DNA of 64,000 bases. Origin: Eubacterium sp. AB3007. Lineage in GTDB: Bacteria > Bacillota > Clostridia > Peptostreptococcales > Anaerovoracaceae. The notes beneath the pieces were generated by a model. It worked only from the letters and a program-made list of their open reading frames with translations, did no database searches and had not been told where the DNA came from. Both the position numbers and the translations under genes were made by a program. Shown in pieces: positions 25,903 to 33,894 of the stretch (its first letter is position 1; every line of letters starts with the position of its first letter). The stretch is taken from assembly GCF_000688015.1 (NCBI RefSeq), contig NZ_JIAD01000001.1:1302001-1366000 (forward strand), in the 5' to 3' direction.

Positions 25903-25931
25903 TTGCGGAAAGCCCTCTGAACATGTATACT
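25903..25931 (+). promoter_or_regulatory. Candidate promoter of the HTH-membrane gene
   Basis: TTGCGG and TATACT, 17-bp spacer. It leaves a leader of about 140 nt that contains an inverted repeat CAGTTGCA / TGCAACTG and a GGGGC-GCT-GCCCC hairpin (26043-26055) just before the ribosome site. Confidence 0.45.
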
Positions 25932-26077
25932 AACAATGAACAGGCGGTGCGAACCCGCCAGTTGCAACCAAGAGTTGACAGATTGACAGGCCGGATTGGT
26001 GGTCTGCAACTGATCCTCCACTTATACTGAATATAGAAAACAGGGGCGCTGCCCCACAATCACAAAAGGAGGACATT

Positions 26078-27076
26078 ATGATATTAGCAGACAAGATCAT
26101 AGAAAACAGAAAGAGAAACGGCTGGTCCCAGGAGGAACTGGCCGACCGCCTGGGGGTCTCCCGGCAGTCCGTATCCAAATGGGAAAGCGCACAGTCCGTC
26201 CCGGACATGAAGCGGATCCTGCAGCTGGCAGAACTCTTCGGGGTGACCACAGACTACCTTCTGAAAGACGAGATCAATACGATCACCACCCCAGACCCGC
26301 TTCCGGTGGAACCCATCCGCTTCGAAGAGGATGAGATCCGGACAGTATCCATGGAGGAGGCCAGCACCTTCCTTTCCCTCAACGAGAAGAGTGCCATGAT
26401 CATCGCCAACGGTGTGCTTCTCTGCATACTGTCTCCGGTGATCCTGATCCTACTGAGCAGCTTCGCAGAGGCAGGTCGCATCGGTCTTGCCGAGGACAGG
26501 GCGAACGCCCTCGGGCTGGGCATCCTGCTGGCCATGGTGGCCTGTGCGGTGGGCATGTTCCTACTGGCCGGCTTCCGCGGAAAACCCTATGAGTACCTGG
26601 AGAAGGTGAAGATTGAGACCGCTTACGGCGTGACCGGCATGGTGCGGGAACGGAAGAACAACTACGCCCCGACACACACCAGACTCCTGACCATCGGCAT
26701 CTTGCTCTGTGTGATAGCCGCCATTCCAATGTTAATGGTGGGCGCCCTACACCTGGGCAGCAACACACTGATCTCCATCGTGGGTGAGCCAGTCTCCATC
26801 TGTATCATGCTGGTCCTTATCGCCATCGGCGTGCGGCTCATCGTGCAGACCTGCGTACGCCAGGGTGGATTCGACCGATTGCTGGAGGAAGGGGACTATA
26901 CCAGGATCAACAAGCGGCTCGGAAAATACGACACCATCTACTGGTGCCTGGTCACCGCGCTATACCTGGGCACCAGTTTCCTCACCGCGATGTGGGACCG
27001 CACCTGGATCATCTGGCCGGTGGCCGGTGTTTTGTTCGCCGTCTACCGGGAGATCCTGAAGATGCGTATCAGATAG
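26078..27076 (+). CDS. XRE-family HTH regulator with C-terminal membrane domain
   Basis: 332 residues. The N-terminal HTH (residues about 7-60: NGWSQEELADRLGVSRQSVSKWESAQSVPD) is of the Cro/cI type. From about residue 110 there are five to six hydrophobic segments (LLCILSPVILILLSSF; LGILLAMVACAVGMFLLAG; GILLCVIAAIPMLMVGALH and others), so it is a membrane-tethered regulator. Such proteins are frequent in Clostridia; target and signal are unknown. The ATG follows AAAGGAGG. The gene is flanked by its own promoter candidate and a terminator, so it is monocistronic. Confidence 0.85.
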   Translation: MILADKIIENRKRNGWSQEELADRLGVSRQSVSKWESAQSVPDMKRILQLAELFGVTTDYLLKDEINTITTPDPLPVEPIRFEEDEIRTVSMEEASTFLSLNEKSAMIIANGVLLCILSPVILILLSSFAEAGRIGLAEDRANALGLGILLAMVACAVGMFLLAGFRGKPYEYLEKVKIETAYGVTGMVRERKNNYAPTHTRLLTIGILLCVIAAIPMLMVGALHLGSNTLISIVGEPVSICIMLVLIAIGVRLIVQTCVRQGGFDRLLEEGDYTRINKRLGKYDTIYWCLVTALYLGTSFLTAMWDRTWIIWPVAGVLFAVYREILKMRIR

Positions 27077-27134
27077 TCCTCCACGTTCTTCAATGCGGGT
27101 GATATCTGGCGCTCGTTATAGTGGCCATCCCCCT

Positions 27135-27174
27135 CCGCACCGTTCTCTCCGCAATAGAGTACGGTGCGGTTTTG
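27135..27174 (+). terminator. Terminator after the HTH-membrane gene
   Basis: CCGCACCGT (27135-27143) and ACGGTGCGG (27161-27169) form a 9-bp stem followed by TTTT. Confidence 0.8.
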
Positions 27175-27246
27175 AATTCTACCGCAATGGGTACCAGAAG
27201 TCCTGCTCCATCTGCACATTTTCCTTGAGGAAGTGCGGTTCGCAAG

Positions 27247-27360
27247 TTCTGAAGGAATCGTTGAATATTATTCCTTCAGAATTGTACAAAGCAGAGCTAC
27301 GAAGGAAAAAATTTCAGCCATTCCTTCAGATTGAGCTAATTCCCCAAAATGAAGGAATTC
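27247..27360. repeat. Short hairpin repeat with 50-bp period
   Basis: GAAGGAA occurs at 27251, 27301 and 27351, and ATTCCTTCAGA at 27270 and 27320, exactly 50 bp apart. In the first unit the arms form a perfect 12-bp inverted repeat, TTCTGAAGGAAT / ATTCCTTCAGAA, around 11 nt. The remaining intergenic sequence (27077-27465) holds a terminator and no gene. Confidence 0.75.
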
Positions 27361-27465
27361 GAACGGTTGGTTCCACACATCCCCTGACGAAATCCTTGCC
27401 CTCCCTCGCGAACAGGAACTTCTCTAAAGCTTGCAGCTGCCTCACTTTGAGACAGCCGCTACTCT

Positions 27466-28332
27466 CTATTCCTCCAGCATCATCGCCGCGGCCATCAGCC
27501 CGCGGCGTCCGTTCTGGCCCCGGTGGGAGAAGAAGGTGCGGGTGTTTTCCTTGGTACAAAGCCCCATGCACCAGATATGTTCCGGCAATATTCCAGCCTC
27601 CTCCAACAGCAGGCGGTTCACCTTCCAGAGATCCAGATAATATTTGGGTAGCACCCCCAGGTGGTCTTCCACCAGACCGATGCGATCCTTCCGGTAGGCA
27701 AAGGCGGCGTACCGGGGATCCGACTCCAGAAACCGATCCACCACGACTTTGTCCACCTCAAAACAATCCCCACACAGGGCCGGCCCGATGCCACAGAGGA
27801 TATCCGCCGGATCGCAGCTGTAGTCCCCTTGCATCTTCTCGATCATAACCCGGCCGATCCCCTGCAGGGTGCCCTTCCAGCCGCTGTGGGCCAGGCCGAT
27901 GACATGGCGCACAGGATCGTAGAAATATAGCGGATTGCAGTCTGCGTGGGTGGTAACCAGGGCGATGTCCCTGCAATCCGTCACAAGCCCATCGATGTCC
28001 GTATACCCCCGCGGGCGGACGGTACCCCTGCCGGCATCCGCCTCGGTGACGTTCCGGATATTGGTAGTGTGGGTCTGCTGAGTCCAGACCATCCGGTCCG
28101 GCGTCGTCCCCAGACAATCTGCCAGCACCGCCACATTGTGCTCCCGGTGCTCCGGCGTATCCCGGTCACTGCCTTTGCCGAACCCGAGGTTCCAGTTCTC
28201 ACAAGGACCGGTGCTGATGCCGCCCCATCTGGTCGTAAAGAGATGCCGCAGTTCACCGTATCGCTCCCATTCCGGAAAGGTCAGGTAGCGCGCCCCTCCA
28301 TGTCGATGCTCCCGATATTGCAATTCCTTCAT
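27466..28332 (-). CDS. pgeF: Peptidoglycan editing factor / polyphenol oxidase (YfiH, PgeF)
   Basis: 288 residues of the Cu-oxidase_4 / YfiH family. Zinc or copper ligands lie in VTTHADCNPLYFYD and IGLAHSGWKGTLQGI, with the conserved N-terminal HLFTTRWGGIS and the late Cys of GPALCGDCFEVD. Family members were reported as laccase-like, as purine nucleoside phosphorylases, and as factors removing wrong amino acids from peptidoglycan precursors. The start overlaps the end of the upstream glcD-like gene by 4 bp (ATGA), so both are expressed together. Confidence 0.9.
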   Translation of the reverse strand: MKELQYREHRHGGARYLTFPEWERYGELRHLFTTRWGGISTGPCENWNLGFGKGSDRDTPEHREHNVAVLADCLGTTPDRMVWTQQTHTTNIRNVTEADAGRGTVRPRGYTDIDGLVTDCRDIALVTTHADCNPLYFYDPVRHVIGLAHSGWKGTLQGIGRVMIEKMQGDYSCDPADILCGIGPALCGDCFEVDKVVVDRFLESDPRYAAFAYRKDRIGLVEDHLGVLPKYYLDLWKVNRLLLEEAGILPEHIWCMGLCTKENTRTFFSHRGQNGRRGLMAAAMMLEE

Positions 28333-29891
28333 AGTATATTTCCTTTCCCCAGGGTATCCCCGGGATCAAAGAGCGCTTTCAGTTCCGCCAGTTCTCTCCG
28401 CTGCTCCTCTGTGTACATCTCCTTCAGAAGCCATCTCTTCAGCTTGCCGATTCCGTGCTCCGCCGACACCGATCCACCCATGGCCACCACCTGCTGCGCC
28501 CACCCGGTATACAAAGCCTTCCCCCGCACGTACTCATCCTCGTCGCGGGGCATGATATTAACGTGGACGTGATTGTCCCCAATGTGACCGAAGATGGCAG
28601 AGCGGAAGGGGTCCGGAACCCCAGGTGCCTCCGGACCATCAGAGGCGCCTCCGGCGAGGCCGGCCCGGTACATCCGGAACACGTCTCTCAGGTGAATGTC
28701 TGGCACGGACATATCTGTGCCCAACTTGGTGATGGACGGATGCTCCTCCCGTGCCTTGGCAATCACATGGTTGACGCATACAGGTGCCGCATGGCGGAAG
28801 TCTTTTAGCCTGGACAGATCACTGCGGTGAATGGCCAGCCAGGAATCCCTCGGATCCCCGCCTGCCTCCCCAATGGCGTTTTGGACCGGGCGGAACAGGC
28901 GAAGCATCTCCTGGCGAGTCGTTCCGGCGTATTCCACATAGATGGCACAACGGTGCTCCGGCACCGGGACAGCGTCCACCAGGATCTCGCCCTGCCTCTG
29001 GGCACGCCCCATGAGAGCCAGCACATCCCGATCAAAATATTCGATGGCTTCCGCCCGCGGAAGCTGCCGCAGGCGCGTTGTGAACTCCAGCGCCTGCGCC
29101 TCTTCTCCGAAAAACACCATACATCCCCAAACATGCTCCGGCAGTGGCTGCAGCAGGAGTTCTGCCTCGGTCACGATGCCCAAGGTCCCTTCCGATCCGA
29201 TGAACAGGTCGATCATATCCATATCCGGACGTATATAGTACCCCGCCACGTCCTTGGAAACATCGGGCACGGGCACCTCCGGCAGGCGGCCGCGGATCCC
29301 GCGGCCGCTTTCTGTGCACAAAGAAAACTCCAGGCCGTGGGCGCATCCCCCGTGAGATGCGCCCACGGCTTCCACTGCCTCCGGCATTCCGTCTGCCGCC
29401 TTCCGGCTGCGACTCAACTGAAGGACCTCCCCATTCCGGAGCACCACACGGATCTTCTGCACATGCTTCCGCATGCTCCCATACTTGTATGTCCGTGCAC
29501 CGGAGGAGTCGTTGGCGATCATACCGCCGATAGAGGCGCTGGTTTCGGTCGGGTCAGGTGGAAACCAGCGCCCGGTCCCCTGCAGGGCATCCCGAAGAGT
29601 CTGCAGGGCCAGGCCCGGCTGCACGCGCACCGTGTCGCAGCCGGGCTGCAAATCGGACAGTATGCGGTTCATCCTGCTCATGTTCAGCACGATTCCTCCC
29701 TGTGGCACAGCCCCCGCTGTCAATCCTGTACGGGAACCTTGGACCGTGATTGTTTTGTGCGGGTATTGGCGCAGGATACGGATCACGTCCTCCTCGGACG
29801 CCGGGAAATACACCTCCTCGGCCTCCCCCGTGCTCCGGGACTCGTCCCGGAGATAGTCCGTCATCTGTTCAGTTGTGTGAATAGATCTCAT
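28329..29891 (-). CDS. FAD-binding oxidoreductase of the GlcD/D-lactate dehydrogenase type
   Basis: 520 residues from the ATG at 29889-29891 (AAGGAGG upstream). The PCMH FAD domain is complete: PHKTITVQGSRTGLTAGAVP, RVQPGLALQTLRDAL, PTETSASIGGMIANDSSGAR. The FAD-oxidase C domain ends AELKALFDPGDTLGKGN. A histidine-containing catalytic segment (AIFGHIGDNHVHVNIMP, GSVSAEHGIGKLKR) is intact. The substrate may be D-lactate, glycolate or another 2-hydroxyacid. This intact gene is distinct from the remnant at 23.8-24.7 kb. It is coupled to pgeF, and no etf genes are adjacent. Confidence 0.88.
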   Translation of the reverse strand: MRSIHTTEQMTDYLRDESRSTGEAEEVYFPASEEDVIRILRQYPHKTITVQGSRTGLTAGAVPQGGIVLNMSRMNRILSDLQPGCDTVRVQPGLALQTLRDALQGTGRWFPPDPTETSASIGGMIANDSSGARTYKYGSMRKHVQKIRVVLRNGEVLQLSRSRKAADGMPEAVEAVGASHGGCAHGLEFSLCTESGRGIRGRLPEVPVPDVSKDVAGYYIRPDMDMIDLFIGSEGTLGIVTEAELLLQPLPEHVWGCMVFFGEEAQALEFTTRLRQLPRAEAIEYFDRDVLALMGRAQRQGEILVDAVPVPEHRCAIYVEYAGTTRQEMLRLFRPVQNAIGEAGGDPRDSWLAIHRSDLSRLKDFRHAAPVCVNHVIAKAREEHPSITKLGTDMSVPDIHLRDVFRMYRAGLAGGASDGPEAPGVPDPFRSAIFGHIGDNHVHVNIMPRDEDEYVRGKALYTGWAQQVVAMGGSVSAEHGIGKLKRWLLKEMYTEEQRRELAELKALFDPGDTLGKGNIL

Positions 29892-29914
29892 ACCACCATG
29901 CCTCCTTCCTGATG

Positions 29915-29943
29915 TGTCAAAAGGGACGGTTCTTTTTGACACA
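29915..29943. repeat. Half copy of the GGGACGGTTC palindromic element
   Basis: TGTGTCAAAAGGGACGGTTC then TTTTTGACACA: one arm-type unit matching the larger palindrome at 30436-30507, itself with an inverted repeat TGTGTCAAAA / TTTTTGACACA. It lies between the divergent glcD-like and DUF3783 genes. Confidence 0.7.
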
Positions 29944-29985
29944 CTCAGCGGCAAGTCCCCCCTTCCGCTTCGATCCGTTTTCGGA

Positions 29986-29991
29986 TATAAT
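29986..29991 (+). promoter_or_regulatory. -10 box upstream of the DUF3783-like gene
   Basis: Perfect TATAAT, 24 bp before the ATG at 30016. No good -35 hexamer at normal distance. Confidence 0.4.
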
Positions 29992-30015
29992 GAAGGCAAA
30001 CCAAAGGAGGACGCT

Positions 30016-30420
30016 ATGCAACCACTTGTACTATTATATAATCTGACCGATGACACGCCGGCGGGGAAAACCCTTCGGAAGATCTTTCTGACCCGCGGCA
30101 TCGCGTGCGGCGATATCCCGGAGGAACAGCTGGGCGCCACCATCGGCGACTTGCTGGGGATGGACGGAATGATCGACGGTGCCCATGAGGCCGACGCCAG
30201 CGAGATCACGGACGACATCCTCACCTCCCACCTGCTCCTCATGTGCGGGTTCGACGAAGCCCTGCTGGATCAGTTCCTAGCGGACATGCGTGCCGCCAGC
30301 GTCCGCATCCCGCACAAAGCCATGCTGACCGAAACCAACGTAGGTTTCACCGTGGCACAGTTGATCCGCGACATTTCCCGGGAGCACCAGATGATGCAGA
30401 TGATGGCAAAGTCAAAATAG
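30016..30420 (+). CDS. DUF3783-like small protein
   Basis: 134 residues from the ATG at 30016 (AAAGGAGG upstream). MQPLVLLYNLTDDTPAGKTL and DDILTSHLLLMCGFDEALLD followed by IPHKAMLTETNVGFTVAQLI resemble the DUF3783 proteins of Clostridia, acidic and without membrane segments. Function unknown. It is flanked on both sides by copies of one palindromic element; the downstream copy probably acts as its terminator. Confidence 0.72.
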   Translation: MQPLVLLYNLTDDTPAGKTLRKIFLTRGIACGDIPEEQLGATIGDLLGMDGMIDGAHEADASEITDDILTSHLLLMCGFDEALLDQFLADMRAASVRIPHKAMLTETNVGFTVAQLIRDISREHQMMQMMAKSK

Positions 30421-30435
30421 TGCGCGTGTGTCAGG

Positions 30436-30507
30436 GTGTGTCAGAGGGGACGGTTCTTTTTGACACACGGCAAAGTGTGTCAAAAAGAACCGTCCCCTCT
30501 GACACAC
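30436..30507. repeat. 72-bp perfect palindrome (33-bp arms) between convergent genes
   Basis: The left arm 30436-30468 begins GTGTGTCAGAGGGGACGGTT; the right arm 30475-30507 is its exact reverse complement; the loop is GGCAAA. It is followed on the plus strand by TTTTATT and lies between the stop codons of the DUF3783-like gene and dusB, so it can terminate transcription. Each arm is itself built from a TGTGTCA...TGACACA unit like the one at 29915-29943, so the element looks like a mobile intergenic repeat. Confidence 0.88.
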
Positions 30508-30509
30508 TT

Positions 30510-31496
30510 TTATTCCGGCAGGGCCTGGATCTCGGCGCGGAGCAGAGCCACGTCAGTCATCTGGTTTACCTTTTGGCGGAAGGCGGCGCTGCCGGGCATG
30601 CCTTTCACGTACCAGCTACAGATCTTGCGCATCTCGCGGACAGCGATATAGGCGCCTTTGTAGTCCACCAGGTCGTCCAACTGACGAAGGAGCATAGCTT
30701 TTTTCTCCCGGAGATCTGGTGAGGGTAGCGGCGGAAGGCCGCGCCAGGCCCGGTCCAGATCCCGGAAGATCCAGGGGTTGCCCATCATACCCCGGCCGAT
30801 CATTACCATATCACATCCGGTCTCTTCCATCATGCGAAAGGCTGAATCCACATCAGTGACATCCCCGTTTCCGATAACAGGAATGGACAGTGCTTCCTTC
30901 ACCTCTCGGATGACATCCCAGTCCGCCTCCCCCGTGTAATACTGTTCCCGCGTCCGGCCGTGCACCGCCACCGCCGCTGCACCGCCGGCCTGCGCTGCCA
31001 GAGCGGCTTCCGCCGCACAATTCTCATCGCGGCCGAAGCCCTTGCGGATCTTTACCGTCACCGGGCGGCTGGTGTGCGTCACCGCCGCCTTCACGATCTT
31101 TTCGATGAGGACAGGGTCCTTCAGAAGCGCAGACCCCTCCCCGTTCTTCACCACCTTTGGCACCGGACACCCCATGTTGATATCCAGCACCGCATGGCGG
31201 CGGGGCTCCAGCGCCTCTGCCGCATAGGCGATGATCTCCGGTTCGTGACCAAAGATCTGATACGCCACCGGCCCTTCCTCCTCGTACATATATAGCAGCC
31301 GATCCGTCTTCTTGTCTCCATAATAGAGCCCTTTGGCACTGACCATTTCCGAGTATGCCAAAGACGCGCCCATCGCTTCGCATATGCGGCGCATGGGCGC
31401 GTCGGTGATCCCCGCCAGGGGCGCCAGAAGAAAGGGATTCTTTAGCGAAAGGGCGCCGATATGGGGCGCCCGGTCTTGCTTGTCGTTTAGTTGCAT
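30510..31496 (-). CDS. dusB: tRNA-dihydrouridine synthase, DusB type
   Basis: FMN enzyme that reduces uridines in the tRNA D-loop. 328 residues. Key motifs: PLAGITDAPMRRICEAMGA, the active-site cysteine in INMGCPVPKVVKNGEGSALL, VHGRTREQYYTGEADW, GNGDVTDVDSA and IGRGMMGNPWIFRD. It overlaps the end of coaX by 10 bp and is the last gene of the ftsH-pucR-coaX-dusB run; a strong palindrome stands right after it. Confidence 0.95.
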   Translation of the reverse strand: MQLNDKQDRAPHIGALSLKNPFLLAPLAGITDAPMRRICEAMGASLAYSEMVSAKGLYYGDKKTDRLLYMYEEEGPVAYQIFGHEPEIIAYAAEALEPRRHAVLDINMGCPVPKVVKNGEGSALLKDPVLIEKIVKAAVTHTSRPVTVKIRKGFGRDENCAAEAALAAQAGGAAAVAVHGRTREQYYTGEADWDVIREVKEALSIPVIGNGDVTDVDSAFRMMEETGCDMVMIGRGMMGNPWIFRDLDRAWRGLPPLPSPDLREKKAMLLRQLDDLVDYKGAYIAVREMRKICSWYVKGMPGSAAFRQKVNQMTDVALLRAEIQALPE

Positions 31497-32305
31497 TCTT
31501 TTTCCTTGTGGTGTCTGTTGCAGCGACGGTTCTTCTGGTAGATGATCTCCAGCCCTTCCAATGTCAGGAGCTTATCCACATAATCGATGCAGTCCACCCC
31601 GCCGTCGATCATGGTGGCCAGGCCACCGGTAGCCACCACGGTGACAGGCTTCCCGCTCTCGGTGATGGCCTCCAGTTCCTTCTTCATCTTGTTGACGATA
31701 AATTCCGTCATTCCCATGTGCCCGTAGATCAGACCGGACTGCATGGACTGAATGGTGTTCTTGCAGATTGTCTGTCCCGGCTCCTCCAGGTCTACCTTGG
31801 GGAGCATGGCTGTACGCTGGAACAACGCATCCGAAGAGATCTTCAGGCCCGGGGCGATGGTGCCGCCCAGGTATTCTGCTTTCTCGGTCACAGCACAGAA
31901 GGTGGTAGCGGTACCCATATCGATGATGATCAGGGGGCCGCCGTACTTGTTGTAGGCAGCCACCGCGTTGACAATACGGTCTGCCCCCACCTGCTTGGGA
32001 TTATCGTATTTCACGATGAGACCAGTCTTGACGCCGGATTCCACCACGATCGCCTTCTTGTTGAAATACTTCTGTACCATGTGCTGTACGGTATAGAGTA
32101 CGGAGGGCACGACGGTGGAGATAATGACGTCCTTGACGTCCTTCATCTTGAGGTTTTCGTAGGAGAACAGCTGGTGTACCAGCATGCCGTATTCATCAGC
32201 GCTCTTGTTTGGATCCGTCTCGATCCTCCAGTTTGTCACAAGCTGCCTGTCCCTGAACACACCGACAACGGTGTTGGTGTTCCCGATATCAAAAGCTAAT
32301 AACAT
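31487..32305 (-). CDS. coaX: Type III pantothenate kinase
   Basis: First step of coenzyme A synthesis. From the ATG at 32303-32305 (AAGGA upstream) it has 272 residues, the family size. ASKHA signatures: MLLAFDIGNTNTVVGVF, PKQVGADRIVNAVAAYNKYG, and IIIDMGTATTFCAV. CoaX enzymes need a monovalent cation and are not inhibited by CoA. The gene belongs to the conserved ftsH-coaX-dus neighbourhood of Firmicutes; here a PucR-type regulator gene is inserted between ftsH and coaX. Confidence 0.96.
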   Translation of the reverse strand: MLLAFDIGNTNTVVGVFRDRQLVTNWRIETDPNKSADEYGMLVHQLFSYENLKMKDVKDVIISTVVPSVLYTVQHMVQKYFNKKAIVVESGVKTGLIVKYDNPKQVGADRIVNAVAAYNKYGGPLIIIDMGTATTFCAVTEKAEYLGGTIAPGLKISSDALFQRTAMLPKVDLEEPGQTICKNTIQSMQSGLIYGHMGMTEFIVNKMKKELEAITESGKPVTVVATGGLATMIDGGVDCIDYVDKLLTLEGLEIIYQKNRRCNRHHKEKECN

Positions 32306-32316
32306 GTTCTTTCCTT

Positions 32317-33894
32317 TCACTTGACAACGCGTTCCAGGCGCTTGAGCGCCAGTGCCATAGTAAGACCGGGAATCACACGGTTGCCGGTGATCTCGGCACC
32401 CAATACCTCGTTGATGCGCTTCAGTCGGTACTGGACAGTATTGGTATGGATCCCCATGAAGGTGCTGGTCTTACCGGAGTTCATTCCGGCATCAAGCACA
32501 AAGGTCTCCAGTGTTTCCAGGAGCTGGCGGGCTTTGTTCTCGCCCATCTCCCGGTAAAACGGGTCCAGCAGATCCATGTAGTTCTTCTTTAGGTGGCCTC
32601 CCTGAACCTGCAGGTTGATGCAGTTGATAACAAGCGCCAGCTCGTACTTTGTGAACACCCTCTTATAAGGGAAGACACTCTCCACGAACGTCCACGTCTC
32701 GCCGATGAGACGGAAGGCGTCTGCCGCCCCCTCGATCCCGTCGATGCCGGTGGCGTGGAAGATGCGGACGGTCTTGCTGCCCTCCTTGAGATGATCAAAG
32801 AGCTGCAGCACTGCCAGCTTGGGATTGGTATCACTCGAACGTCTTCCGGGCATCTTCATGATCAGCCCGTAAGTCTCGTCGTCCTCCTCGATTCGCATGA
32901 TCTCCATGTGTTCCCTGGTCTCGAACTCGGACAGGATGTGGCGGGCCTGCTGGGTGTTGATTCCCTTGGCATAGAACACGCTGAGTACATCCTCGCTGAG
33001 AATGTTCATCTCGTCCTTCAGGGAGTAGGCCAGGCTCTTGTTGTTGCGGACCAGCGCCTTCAGAAACTCCGCCCGTACATCACGCTCGGGGGTGAACTTC
33101 CACATCCCCATGGCCAGTTCTATGATCTCCGCCAGTTTGGTGATCTCGCCGGCGGAATAGTTGTCCTCGTTATCTACGATGAACAGGAAGTGTTTCTCTC
33201 CGTTGATGGTAATGGGTCCCCAGTAGGTCAGGACACCGTTTACATCGATGAAGGTGTAGACGCTGTTCTTCTCTACGTCCTTCTCCTTCCCCATGCGAAT
33301 GGCGTCGGCGATGGTGGTCCTCTGCCGTGTTTCCACGGTGAGGATCGGGTTGAAATCCTTGGATAACAGCACCACCTGGAAATCGTTGCTGATGGCCGCA
33401 TCCTTCAGGGCCAACCGGAAGTCGTTGTGCTTCTCAAAGTTCAGCAAATGGTAGATGGTGTTGTTGATCAGTCCGTTCTTGAAGCTATCACCGTAGAGCA
33501 CTCTGTCGGTCACCTGATTGATGACATCCGCATAGCGCACATGGCTCTCTTCCGGGATCTGGATCAGGGGGATCCCGATCTTCTCGGCTTCCACAGCAAG
33601 GGCGCTGAGATCCTTCGCGCCTCGCCCTTCCTGGTGAAAGAGCACCAGCGCGGAAACTCCTTCTCTGGTCAAAGCAGACAGGATCCTTTTCTTCTCCGCC
33701 AGGCTGTCCACACCGCTAAAGGAGGTAAGCACCAGCTGCTCTCGGATGCCGTTTTCCTCTATGGCAGCGTGGGCGTTGCCTGCGTCCAGTACGGAAACAG
33801 AGCCTACCTTGTTTTCCAGATTTCTCTTACCTGCCAGCAGCTTGTAGGCAGCAAGGGCCTCCAGCTGCAGACAGTCATTAACGGTCAGTTTCAT
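32317..33894 (-). CDS. PucR-family transcriptional regulator
   Basis: 525 residues. The N-terminal PucR domain ([20 protein letters not shown] to about residue 125) resembles regulators of purine or nitrogen catabolism. A GGDEF-like central region follows ([20 protein letters not shown] onward). The C-terminal HTH_30 is complete ([20 protein letters not shown]). The gene starts inside ftsH (17-bp overlap) and ends 11 bp before coaX, so it must be expressed with the housekeeping operon. Its target genes cannot be told from the sequence; autoregulation of CoA or FtsH supply is only a possibility. Confidence 0.87.
   Translation of the reverse strand: MKLTVNDCLQLEALAAYKLLAGKRNLENKVGSVSVLDAGNAHAAIEENGIREQLVLTSFSGVDSLAEKKRILSALTREGVSALVLFHQEGRGAKDLSALAVEAEKIGIPLIQIPEESHVRYADVINQVTDRVLYGDSFKNGLINNTIYHLLNFEKHNDFRLALKDAAISNDFQVVLLSKDFNPILTVETRQRTTIADAIRMGKEKDVEKNSVYTFIDVNGVLTYWGPITINGEKHFLFIVDNEDNYSAGEITKLAEIIELAMGMWKFTPERDVRAEFLKALVRNNKSLAYSLKDEMNILSEDVLSVFYAKGINTQQARHILSEFETREHMEIMRIEEDDETYGLIMKMPGRRSSDTNPKLAVLQLFDHLKEGSKTVRIFHATGIDGIEGAADAFRLIGETWTFVESVFPYKRVFTKYELALVINCINLQVQGGHLKKNYMDLLDPFYREMGENKARQLLETLETFVLDAGMNSGKTSTFMGIHTNTVQYRLKRINEVLGAEITGNRVIPGLTMALALKRLERVVK

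Noticed and set aside
25975..25988. Two TTGACA hexamers upstream of the HTH-membrane gene as -35 boxes
   Set aside because: No -10 hexamer lies 16-18 bp downstream of either; the pair TTGCGG/TATACT further upstream fits better.
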